From NCBI GenBank assembly GCA_013289835.1, contig JABCZG010000015.1:1-64000 (forward strand): DNA of 64,000 bases, read 5' to 3'. Made by a program: the position numbers and the translations under genes. Shown here piece after piece: positions 52,520 to 60,844 of this stretch (position 1 is the stretch's first letter; each line of letters begins with the position of its first letter). Origin of the DNA: Acidobacteriota bacterium (lineage in GTDB: Bacteria > Acidobacteriota > Terriglobia > Acidiferrales > UBA7541). Below the pieces are notes generated by a model that saw only the letters and a program-made list of their open reading frames with translations, was not told the DNA's origin and ran no database searches.

Positions 52520-52849
52520 ATGCGAACGATTCTACTGCTCACGATGTCCAACATTTTTATGACCATCGCCTGGTATGGGCACTTGAAGCATCGCAGCTCG
52601 GCGCTTTGGAAAGTTGTCCTGATCAGCTGGGGGATCGCGTTCTTTGAATATTGCTTTCAGGTGCCCGCGAACCGCATCGGCTCGTACGAATTCACCACGG
52701 CGCAACTTAAGACCATCCAGGAAATCATCACGCTCTCTATTTTTCCGGTGTTCTCTGTGTTTTACCTCGGGGACAAATTCACTTGGAATTACGCGGTGGG
52801 TTTCGCGTTCATCGTCGTCGCGGCGTTTTTTATGTTCCACAAGTGGTAG
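52520..52849 (+). CDS. DMT-type small membrane protein, DUF486
   Basis: A 109-residue inner-membrane protein with about four helices (TILLLTMSNIFMTIAWYGHL, WKVVLISWGIAFFEYCF, second helix). The block QVPANRIGSYEFTTAQLKTIQEIITLSIFPVFS is typical of DUF486. Role unknown; fold resembles small drug-resistance transporters. Start 52520; the in-frame upstream start at 52460 is unlikely. Confidence 0.88.
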   Translation: MRTILLLTMSNIFMTIAWYGHLKHRSSALWKVVLISWGIAFFEYCFQVPANRIGSYEFTTAQLKTIQEIITLSIFPVFSVFYLGDKFTWNYAVGFAFIVVAAFFMFHKW

Positions 52850-52991
52850 GGCTGGAACGCGCGAGGCGTCGGATGCCCGTCGGCGGAGATGCTTCTCGAC
52901 AGAATGATTTTCGGAATATACCCTTCTTGGACGCTTGAGAATCGAACTCTTTGCATACGAACCGCACGAAGAAGAAATAAGGAGAATAACC

Positions 52992-53417
52992 ATGCAGCGC
53001 AAAGCATCGGCAGTCTGGCAGGGCGGGTTGAAAGACGGCAAGGGCAGCATTTCAACAGACAGTGGAGTTCTAAAACAAACGCAGTATTCGTTTAGCACGC
53101 GGTTTGAAAATGGCGTCGGAACGAATCCGGAGGAACTGCTGGCGGCGGCGCACGCCGGGTGCTTTACCATGGCGCTATCCGCGCAACTGGGCGGCGCGGG
53201 ATTGACGGCGAGCAAACTGGAGACCACCGCCACCATTTCGCTGGAGAAACTCGCTGACGGTTTTGCCATCACCAAGAGCCATTTGGACGTCGTCGCGAAA
53301 GTCCCCGGGGCGGACCAAGCGAAGTTCGACGCTGCGGTGAAAGCCGCGGAAACGGGCTGCCCAGTCTCGAAGCTTTTTAAAGCGGAGATCAGCGTTAGCG
53401 CTCGACTCGAATCCTAA
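52992..53417 (+). CDS. osmC: OsmC-family peroxidase (Cys form)
   Basis: Reduces organic hydroperoxides using Cys pair C57 (AHAGCFTMALSAQL) and C123 (TGCPVSKLF), 66 residues apart as in E. coli OsmC. Length 141. ATG 52992 has AAGGAG 10 nt upstream. It is the Cys paralogue of the TGA-containing gene at 21043 and serves as an internal control: the Sec position aligns with C57. Confidence 0.95.
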   Translation: MQRKASAVWQGGLKDGKGSISTDSGVLKQTQYSFSTRFENGVGTNPEELLAAAHAGCFTMALSAQLGGAGLTASKLETTATISLEKLADGFAITKSHLDVVAKVPGADQAKFDAAVKAAETGCPVSKLFKAEISVSARLES

Positions 53418-53471
53418 ATTCTCCAGGCTATTGAAACCGCATATTCTTCTCGGACGGTGCAAACAGGTACA

Positions 53472-54629
53472 ATGCCGCACATGATTCCAGTTCCGGGCGC
53501 ATTCGCTGCCGGCGTGGCGATCTTTCTGATCGTGATATGGGATGCCTTCGAGGCCATCATTCTCCCGCGCCGGGTAACGCGGAAGTTCCGCCTCGCTCGC
53601 CTTTTTTACCGCTTCACGTGGAGCATTTGGAAATTCGTGATGCACTTCATCCCCCGGCCCAAGACCCGGGAAGCCATGCTGGGTTTCTATGGCCCGATGT
53701 CGCTGCTTGTTCTCGTCGGGGTTTGGGCCGTTGGCCTGGTGTTGGGGTTTGGCCTGATGCAGTATGGCGCCGGGTCGGCCGTGGTGATAACGGGCGGCCA
53801 ACCCGGATTCCTGACAGACGTTTATCTCAGCGGCACGACGTTCTTCACTCTCGGACTCGGTGACGTCATACCTCGCTCAGAATTGTCGCGCGCGCTGGTG
53901 GTTACGGAAGCAGGATTTGGCTTTGGATTTCTGGCGGCCGTAATCGGATATTTGCCGTTTATTTACGGCTCGTTTTCGAAGCGCGAGGTGAACATCTCGC
54001 TGCTCGATTCCCGCGCGGGCACGCCGCCCACGGCCGGGGAACTGCTCCGCCGTCATAGTTACCAGTATGGCCAGGAGGCGTTGGCCGAACTCCTGAAAGA
54101 CTGGGAACTCTGGTGCGCCGAGCTGATGGAGAGCCATCTGTCGTATCCCGTGCTTGCCTTTTTCCGTTCGCAGCACGATAACCAATCGTGGGTCGCCTCG
54201 CTCACGGCGATACTGGATACCTGCGCGCTTGTTATGGTTGGGGTCGAGGGCGCCTGCGAAAAGCAGGCGGAGCTCACCTTTGCGATTGCGCGGCACGCCG
54301 TGGTAGACCTTTCGCAAGTTTTCGGCACGGCGCCCAAGCCGCTGCCGCACGACCGCCTGCCCGAGCAGGATTTGCGCCACATCCGGGACATCCTTGCACA
54401 GCACGGGATGAAGCTGCATGACGGCGAGGACGCCGACAAAAAGCTCGGGGAGTTTCGCGCGATGTACGAGCCTTACATCTATGCGCTGGCCAATTATCTC
54501 AACCAGACGCTGCCGCCATGGATTCCCCTGAAAAAAGGCAAAGACAATTGGCAGACCACCGCCTGGGCGCAATCCGCGGGCCTCATAGACAAAAAAGTGG
54601 CCACCGTCGTCGTCGATGACCATTTTTAG
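53472..54629 (+). CDS. Potassium-channel-like membrane protein
   Basis: About 385 residues. Two or three N-terminal helices and a pore loop with the filter FTLGLGDVIP (usual TVGYGD; here GLGD) mark an ion channel of the Kch/ion-trans-2 type. The large C-terminal cytoplasmic region is helical and lacks a recognisable RCK domain. The start is uncertain (ATG 53472 or 53481). Confidence 0.78.
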   Translation: MPHMIPVPGAFAAGVAIFLIVIWDAFEAIILPRRVTRKFRLARLFYRFTWSIWKFVMHFIPRPKTREAMLGFYGPMSLLVLVGVWAVGLVLGFGLMQYGAGSAVVITGGQPGFLTDVYLSGTTFFTLGLGDVIPRSELSRALVVTEAGFGFGFLAAVIGYLPFIYGSFSKREVNISLLDSRAGTPPTAGELLRRHSYQYGQEALAELLKDWELWCAELMESHLSYPVLAFFRSQHDNQSWVASLTAILDTCALVMVGVEGACEKQAELTFAIARHAVVDLSQVFGTAPKPLPHDRLPEQDLRHIRDILAQHGMKLHDGEDADKKLGEFRAMYEPYIYALANYLNQTLPPWIPLKKGKDNWQTTAWAQSAGLIDKKVATVVVDDHF

Positions 54630-54697
54630 GCTTTCTGGACTGCGTCCGGCGCGTAGACCCCGTTTTTTTTCGTTCGTTTGATTGTTGGAGAACATCA

Positions 54698-55660
54698 ATG
54701 AAAGCCATTCTTGTTCATGCATTCGGCGGTCCCGAAGTTCTCAAGCTTGAGGAAGTCCCCACGCCAAAACCGGGCGCCGGGCAGGTTCTTGTGCGCATTC
54801 ATGCGGCCGGCGTGAATCCCTACGACACCTACATGCGCGCGGGCACGTATGCCATCAAGCCATCACTGCCATACACGCCTGGCTCAGACGCTGCCGGAGT
54901 GATCGAAGCGATCGGCGAAAGCGTGAAGAAAGTGAAACCTGGAGATCGCGTTTACACCGCAAGAACTGTTACGGGAGCGTATGCGGAATATGCGCTGGCC
55001 TTGGAAGGGCAGGTACATGAGTTGCCGGAAAAAATCAGTTTCGGCCAGGGCGCGGGCGTCTGGGTTCCGTATGGCACGGCGTATCATGCGCTCTATCATT
55101 CCGCACAGGCTCATGCTTCGGAGACAGTGCTGGTGCACGGCGCAAGCGGCGGAGTCGGGAGCGCAGCGGTGCAAATTTCGAGAGCCATGGGCCTCACTAT
55201 TTTTGGCACCGCCGGAACGCAAAAGGGTATCGATCTCGTGAAGCGCGAAGGCGCTCACCAGGTTTTCGATCACAGCAAAGCGGGCTATCAGGAAGAAATT
55301 ATGAAAGCGACGGGTGGCCGCGGTGTGGACATCATTCTGGAGATGCTCGCAAACGTAAACCTGGCGGCCGATCTCAAGCTCCTCGCTTTGAACGGCCGCG
55401 TAATCATTATCGGGAACCGCGGCGAGATTTCGATCAATCCGCGCGACCTCATGCAGCGCCGCGCTTCGGCTCGCGGCTTTACGCTTTGGGGAATCACGCC
55501 CGGCGAAGAGGCGGACATCCATGCGGGCCTTATTGCCGGACTTCGAAATGGCACACTGTGTCCAGTCGTCGCCAAAGAGTTGCCGCTGGCAGAAGCCGCG
55601 CGCGCGCATAAAGAGGTTCTGGAGCCCGGTGCCGCCGGCAAGATCGTGCTGATCGCTTAA
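54698..55660 (+). CDS. NADPH:quinone reductase (zeta-crystallin-like)
   Basis: Zinc-free MDR oxidoreductase, 320 residues. NADP-binding motif VHGASGGVGSAAVQIS, N-terminal GroES-like fold (KPGAGQVLVRIHAAGVNPYDTYMRAGTY) and the C-terminal block AARAHKEVLEPGAAGKIVLI are typical. GGAGA precedes the ATG. It may reduce quinones by one or two electrons in stress defence. It is convergent with chrA. Confidence 0.9.
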   Translation: MKAILVHAFGGPEVLKLEEVPTPKPGAGQVLVRIHAAGVNPYDTYMRAGTYAIKPSLPYTPGSDAAGVIEAIGESVKKVKPGDRVYTARTVTGAYAEYALALEGQVHELPEKISFGQGAGVWVPYGTAYHALYHSAQAHASETVLVHGASGGVGSAAVQISRAMGLTIFGTAGTQKGIDLVKREGAHQVFDHSKAGYQEEIMKATGGRGVDIILEMLANVNLAADLKLLALNGRVIIIGNRGEISINPRDLMQRRASARGFTLWGITPGEEADIHAGLIAGLRNGTLCPVVAKELPLAEAARAHKEVLEPGAAGKIVLIA

Positions 55661-55720
55661 GATATAATTTATCCTGTAGCAAACAGCTCAGCGCGGCGCT
55701 GCATTGCATAAAACGCTCAA

Positions 55721-56884
55721 TTAGATCCAGTGCAGGAAACCAAGCAGCACTCCAACGAGTGCCGCGCCAAGAATCATCCACGCGGAATTGACTTTGTAGC
55801 GAAAAACGAGAACTGCCGAGACAGCGGCCATCGCCAAGGCGGGCGCGTTCAGCAGCGCGGCGTGTGCAAACTGCCATCCCACAAAAGCCATCAGCGCGAC
55901 CGCCGCGGCATTGACGCCATCCAGAAAAGCGCTCGCCGCTTTGGATTGGCGCAGCCGCGGAAGAAACTTTGCCGTTGCGGCGACGAAAACGAACGCCGGC
56001 AAAAACATTCCGATGGTCGCAAGCGTGGCGCCGCGCCAGCCACCCAATAGATAGCCAATGAAGGTGGCTACGGTGAAAAACGGGCCTGGCGTCGCCTGGC
56101 TCACTGCGATGGCATCCAGCAATTGCGCTTCCGTCAACCAGTGTAGCCCCACGACCAAGTCCGCGCGCAACAAGGCAAGCAGCACGTAACCGCCGCCGAA
56201 GAGCACCGCTCCTACTTTCAGGAAGTAGAGAAACACGGGCGTAACACCGATGGGAATCGCGGCTGCCGAGGAACTCGCGGCTCCCGCGAGAATTGGCAAC
56301 ATCGCAGCGCCCCGCGATCTCCTCGCGCCGATTTCTTTCGCAACCATCCAAACGACGCCCGCACCGATTAACAGGACAAGCGGAGGGACGGCCAGAATCG
56401 AGAGCACGATGATCGCAGCCGCAAGAACGGCGAGTGAGACTGTTCGCAAAGCCGTTTTGCCCAGTGCCCAAATCGCCTGAGCGATCAGCACCACAACCAC
56501 CGGCTTCACGCCGAAGAGGAGCCCCGCGACTTGCGGCACGGAACCGAACCGCAAGTACGCCCATGCCAGCGCCACGACAAGAAACGCCGCGGGCAGAATG
56601 AAGGCCGCACCTGCCACAATCAGCCCCGGCAGGCCGCCACGCATCTGGCCGAGATAAATTGCCAATTCCGTCGAACTTGGCCCGGGCAGGAGGCTCACCG
56701 CTCCCACCAAGTCCAGGAAACGCTCGCGCGACAGCCAAACGCGCCGCCGGACAAATTCCTCCTCCATCAGCGCGATATGGGCCGCGGGTCCGCCGAAGGC
56801 GATGGAGCCCAGCCGCAAAAACTGGCAGAAGATTTCGGCGAGATTGCCCTTCGGCGCGACTTCTTCCTGCTGTCCGGAATTCAT
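55721..56884 (-). CDS. chrA: Chromate transporter ChrA
   Basis: Two-domain CHR protein of 387 residues with about twelve helices. The first half has FLRLGSIAFGGPAAHIALMEEEFV, then LPGPSSTELAIYLGQMRGG; the second half repeats the pattern as FLKVGAVLFGGGYVLLALLRADLV and SQATPGPFFTVATFIGYLLGG. It exports chromate, probably using proton motive force. Start at 56884, with the GT2 gene divergent. Confidence 0.93.
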   Translation of the reverse strand: MNSGQQEEVAPKGNLAEIFCQFLRLGSIAFGGPAAHIALMEEEFVRRRVWLSRERFLDLVGAVSLLPGPSSTELAIYLGQMRGGLPGLIVAGAAFILPAAFLVVALAWAYLRFGSVPQVAGLLFGVKPVVVVLIAQAIWALGKTALRTVSLAVLAAAIIVLSILAVPPLVLLIGAGVVWMVAKEIGARRSRGAAMLPILAGAASSSAAAIPIGVTPVFLYFLKVGAVLFGGGYVLLALLRADLVVGLHWLTEAQLLDAIAVSQATPGPFFTVATFIGYLLGGWRGATLATIGMFLPAFVFVAATAKFLPRLRQSKAASAFLDGVNAAAVALMAFVGWQFAHAALLNAPALAMAAVSAVLVFRYKVNSAWMILGAALVGVLLGFLHWI

Positions 56885-56941
56885 TTTCGAGCGCGATTAT
56901 GCCTTATAATGAAGCCGCCTTAAAATCGAACCGGAAAAACT

Positions 56942-58606
56942 GTGGCGGGCTTCGAAATTACTCTCATCGTGCACTTTTTCTCCTCACTCCCGGTATCTTT
57001 CGCGGCGCAGAACCCCATCCTGCATTACTGGCACAGGGTCACCGACCGCACGTTCGCCGGCATCTATCACGTGAACGCGTTCGACCTGGCGATGATGATT
57101 CCCTATTTCATCGTGCTGTTCGTCCTCGCGCTGTACGGCCTGCACCGCTACTGGCTGGTCTACGACTACTTCATGTACTCGAAGAATGTTCCCCCGGATC
57201 CGCCGCCGGTCACCAATTGGCCGCGCGTCACTGTTCAACTTCCTATCTTCAATGAACGGTACGTGATTGAGCGTCTGGTCGAAGCCGTCTCGCGTTTCGA
57301 TTACCCGCGCGAGCTTCTCGACGTGCAAGTTCTCGACGACTCGACCGATGAAACGTGCGAGGTCGCGCGCGCCTGTGTGGGGCGCCACGCCGCGCAGGGA
57401 ATGCCCGTCGTTTACATCCATCGCACGAACCGTGAAGGCTACAAGGCAGGCGCGCTGGAAAACGGCCTCAAGGCCGCCAAGGGCGAATTCATCGCCATAT
57501 TTGATGCGGACTTTCTCCCCGAACCAAATTTTCTGCGCCGCACGATTCCGTATTTCATGAATCCGGACGGCGGCGGCAAAATCGGGATGGTGCAGACGCG
57601 CTGGACGTATCTCAACAGCGACTACTCGCTGCTCACCAATGTCGAGACGATTCTTCTCGACGGCCACTTCGTTGTGGAGCACGGCGCGCGCTCCCGTCGT
57701 GGCACATTCTTCAATTTCAACGGAACGGCTGGAGTTTGGCGCCGCAAGGCGATTGATGATGCCGGTGGCTGGGAACACGACACGCTCACCGAAGACACCG
57801 ATCTCTCGTATCGTTCGCAACTCAAAGGCTGGAAGTTTCTCTATTTGCCGCAGATTGAGTGCGCTTCCGAACTTCCCGTGGACATGAACGGCTTCAAGGC
57901 TCAGCAAGCGCGCTGGGCCAAGGGGTTGATGCAAACTGCGAAAAAAATCCTGCCAAGAGTTTTCAAGTCCGAGGCTCCCTGGCACGTCAAAGCCGAGGCT
58001 TTTTTCCATCTCACCGCCAACATCAGCTATCCGCTCATGGTTCTGCTCTCCACCATGCTGCTGCCCGCGATGATCGTGCGCTTCTATCAGGGCTGGTTTC
58101 AGATGCTGCTGATTGACTTGCCGCTCTTTCTAGCATCCACCTGCTCGATTTCCAGTTTTTATCTCGTAGCGCAAAGGGAGCTCCGCCCCAAGACGTGGTG
58201 GCGCACGTTTCTCTATATGCCGTTCGTCATGGCGACAGGCATCGGTATTTCCGTTCGCAATGCGCAGGCGGTGCTCGAAGCCATCGTCGGCAAAAAAAGC
58301 GAGTTCGCGCGCACTCCAAAGTTCAATATCGAAGGCAAGCAAGGCACGTTTGCGAAGAAATCCTATAGGAACAAAGCCGGCTGGATGCCCTACGCGGAAG
58401 TTCTTCTCGGACTCTATTTCTCGCTGACCATCGTCTACGCGATCATGAACGAGAACTACGCCACCGTTCCGTTCCTGCTGCTTTTCGTTTGGGGCTATCT
58501 CTACACCGGCTTCATGTCCCTCGGCCAAACGTACTTCGCGCGCCTGCGCTTCGGCGTCAACGCTCCCGAAATGCGCCCGGCCACCTCCGGCGCTCCGGGG
58601 TTCTGA
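56942..58606 (+). CDS. Family 2 glycosyltransferase, cellulose-synthase-like
   Basis: Membrane-bound processive-type GT2 of 554 residues. Catalytic motifs: VQVLDDSTDE (first Asp), IFDADFLPEP (DxD), TLTEDTDLSYR (catalytic base) and QQARWAKG (QxxRW). Several C-terminal helices follow. GTG start. No bcsB or PilZ domain is attached or adjacent, so the polymer could be a glucan or another exopolysaccharide. Confidence 0.9.
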   Translation: MAGFEITLIVHFFSSLPVSFAAQNPILHYWHRVTDRTFAGIYHVNAFDLAMMIPYFIVLFVLALYGLHRYWLVYDYFMYSKNVPPDPPPVTNWPRVTVQLPIFNERYVIERLVEAVSRFDYPRELLDVQVLDDSTDETCEVARACVGRHAAQGMPVVYIHRTNREGYKAGALENGLKAAKGEFIAIFDADFLPEPNFLRRTIPYFMNPDGGGKIGMVQTRWTYLNSDYSLLTNVETILLDGHFVVEHGARSRRGTFFNFNGTAGVWRRKAIDDAGGWEHDTLTEDTDLSYRSQLKGWKFLYLPQIECASELPVDMNGFKAQQARWAKGLMQTAKKILPRVFKSEAPWHVKAEAFFHLTANISYPLMVLLSTMLLPAMIVRFYQGWFQMLLIDLPLFLASTCSISSFYLVAQRELRPKTWWRTFLYMPFVMATGIGISVRNAQAVLEAIVGKKSEFARTPKFNIEGKQGTFAKKSYRNKAGWMPYAEVLLGLYFSLTIVYAIMNENYATVPFLLLFVWGYLYTGFMSLGQTYFARLRFGVNAPEMRPATSGAPGF

Positions 58607-58715
58607 CTCGTGCTTCTTGTGAGGCAAGCTCCTCTTAAGGCAGGTAGAATCCCACGAGAGGTCGAGTTCGCTGGAAACACTCTGCTTTCGGAACGGCGCT
58701 GTTCAGATTTCCGCC

Positions 58716-59519
58716 ATGGCGGATGGACCGAAAGACGGTCCCGTCGTGGTTCTGCTCCACGGCTTTCCAGAATTCTGGTATGGGTGGCGCAGCCAGATGG
58801 AGCCGCTGGCGGCTGCGGGATTTCGTGTCATCGTCCCAGATCAGCGCGGATATAACCAGAGCAGCAAGCCAGCGGGAATCGCCTCTTATGCTCTCCCACA
58901 GCTAGTCTCGGATGTGATCGCAATTGCCGATCAACTAGGCCAGCAGCGCATTTTTCTTGCGGGACACGACTGGGGCGCGGCCGTCGCGTGGAGCGTGGCG
59001 CTGTTTTTTCCGCAACGCGTGGCCAAGCTCGCCGTGCTCAACGTTCCGCATCCTTCGGTGATGCGCCGCTATCTCATGACGCAACCTCGCCAGATGCTGA
59101 AGAGCTGGTACATGTTCTTCTTCCAGCTGCCTTGGCTGCCGGAAGCTCTGTTCTCTGCCTTCAATTTCGGCATCGGCGCGCGATCTCTCGTACACTCGAG
59201 CCGCCCCGGCACATTTTCTTCCGAGGATCTTGAGCAGTATCGTGTGGCGTGGTCCCAGCCTGGCGCCCTGACGGCGATGATCAACTGGTATCGCGCGCTG
59301 TTTCGTTCCCGCGCGAAGTTTTCGGACCGCACCGTGCGCGTCCCCACCCGCATCCTGTGGGGGGAGCGGGACGCCTTCCTTTTGCCGGAAATGGCCCGCG
59401 AAAGTTTGCGCTACTGCACCGACGCCGAGCTTTTCACTTTTGCCGATGCCTCGCATTGGCTCCAGCATGAAGAGCCTGCGCGCGTCTCTGAATCGTTGAT
59501 TGAATTTTTCCGGCGCTGA
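58716..59519 (+). CDS. Alpha/beta hydrolase, epoxide-hydrolase-like
   Basis: 267 residues from ATG 58716. Oxyanion HGFPEFW, nucleophile Asp in GHDWGAAVAW and the catalytic His in DASHWLQHEEP mark an epoxide hydrolase-type enzyme. The conserved family start (RNGAVQISAM) continues in frame upstream of the ATG, reaching CTG 58671 or beyond, but no ATG, GTG or TTG is present there before a stop. Either a CTG start is used or the original start was lost. Confidence 0.85.
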   Translation: MADGPKDGPVVVLLHGFPEFWYGWRSQMEPLAAAGFRVIVPDQRGYNQSSKPAGIASYALPQLVSDVIAIADQLGQQRIFLAGHDWGAAVAWSVALFFPQRVAKLAVLNVPHPSVMRRYLMTQPRQMLKSWYMFFFQLPWLPEALFSAFNFGIGARSLVHSSRPGTFSSEDLEQYRVAWSQPGALTAMINWYRALFRSRAKFSDRTVRVPTRILWGERDAFLLPEMARESLRYCTDAELFTFADASHWLQHEEPARVSESLIEFFRR

Positions 59520-59562
59520 CCGGTGGTTTCGCCGACCAATTTCTGGGAGTAGCTCACTACTC

Positions 59563-60678
59563 TCACTCAAACTGAAGCAGCACGATCTCCGGGCTGGATC
59601 CCAGGCGCAGCGGCGGTCCCCAGGTCCCTGCGCCGCTGCTGGTGTAAACCAGCATCTTCCCGATGCGGCTGAGTCCATACACGAACTGGCGGTAAATCCT
59701 TCGCGCCATCCACGTCCAAGGGAAAAACTGCCCGACGTGCGTGTGCCCGGACACCTGCAATGAAATTCCTTCCTTCTCCGCGATGTGCGGCCGGTCCGGC
59801 GCGTGCGTCAGGAGAATGCTGGCGCGATTGCGGTCCACCCCAATCTCCCGCAGCACGGACTGAAAATGCTCGTCCTGCGTAGCGTGGTTGTAGGGAACGC
59901 CCACAATTTGAAGGTGATCCGCTTCGATTTTTTCGTTGTGCAGCACGCGCACGCCCGCGTTGCTCACCGCTTGCAGATACCGGGAATCGTCGCCGAACTG
60001 TTCGTGATTGCCCGCGACAAAGTAAGTTCCCTGCGGCGCCCTCAGCGCGCGCAAAGGCTCCGCTGCCTTGGCCGCGTCAATCGCCGTCCCGTCATACAAA
60101 TCGCCCGCCAGGAAAACGGCGTCAGGATTTTCTTTCATCACCTTGGCCACGATCCGCCGCAGAAAGCTGCCGTTTCGCACATGCCCCAGGTGCAGGTCGC
60201 TGACCAGCGCCGCTGTCCGTCCACGCCACGTTTCCGGCAAATTCTCAAGTCGCACGGTGATTCGCCGGATCCTCGTCCAACCGGCGTTCAGCACTCCAGT
60301 AAGCCCGCTGAGCGCTGCCGCGGCATAAAAAACTTCCACGATTTTGTGAAAATTCACATTTACTCCAACAAGCCATGCGGCGCCAAAAACAAGCCAGGAC
60401 GCCCCCGCCGCGAAAAACAGGAAGCTGACAATTCCAAGCCACACGGCGGAAATTCGATACAGCGTTCGCACCGCAGGATTGAAGTATCGAAACGCAAGCA
60501 GCGATGCGGTCAAAAAGCTGACCGACAACGCGGCCGCCGTTACCTTCAGCCAGAGAGAGGAAAGGTATTCACTCCCCGCAGGCGCAAACGTCCAGGTCTC
60601 ATAAATGAATAAATGTGTCAGGAACAAGATGGCTTGAATGACGGTCACAAAAGTGGCAATTCCGGCTCTTCTTCTCAT
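59563..60678 (-). CDS. Membrane-anchored calcineurin-like metallophosphoesterase
   Basis: 371 residues. Four N-terminal helices (to about residue 125) precede a YaeI-like phosphoesterase domain: VSDLHLGHV (first metal motif), GDLYDG, GNHEQF and GHTHVGQFFPW. Such proteins can act on lipid phosphates or UDP-linked intermediates. The active site would face the cytoplasm or periplasm depending on topology, which I cannot resolve. It is convergent with the hydrolase gene. Confidence 0.88.
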   Translation of the reverse strand: MRRRAGIATFVTVIQAILFLTHLFIYETWTFAPAGSEYLSSLWLKVTAAALSVSFLTASLLAFRYFNPAVRTLYRISAVWLGIVSFLFFAAGASWLVFGAAWLVGVNVNFHKIVEVFYAAAALSGLTGVLNAGWTRIRRITVRLENLPETWRGRTAALVSDLHLGHVRNGSFLRRIVAKVMKENPDAVFLAGDLYDGTAIDAAKAAEPLRALRAPQGTYFVAGNHEQFGDDSRYLQAVSNAGVRVLHNEKIEADHLQIVGVPYNHATQDEHFQSVLREIGVDRNRASILLTHAPDRPHIAEKEGISLQVSGHTHVGQFFPWTWMARRIYRQFVYGLSRIGKMLVYTSSGAGTWGPPLRLGSSPEIVLLQFE

Positions 60679-60844
60679 ACCAGATTAGATTCATTAAGTT
60701 GCCAAAATGGTATGTGCTTGCTCACCGCCTCGTGCCGATTTCGGGGCGCAGCGAATTTCGGCTACAATCGCTGGGCTACAGTTGATGCCGCAAACCTGCA
60801 TGCCTTGTGGATGCAACCACCAACTAGCGGTTCGAGGTGAAAAA

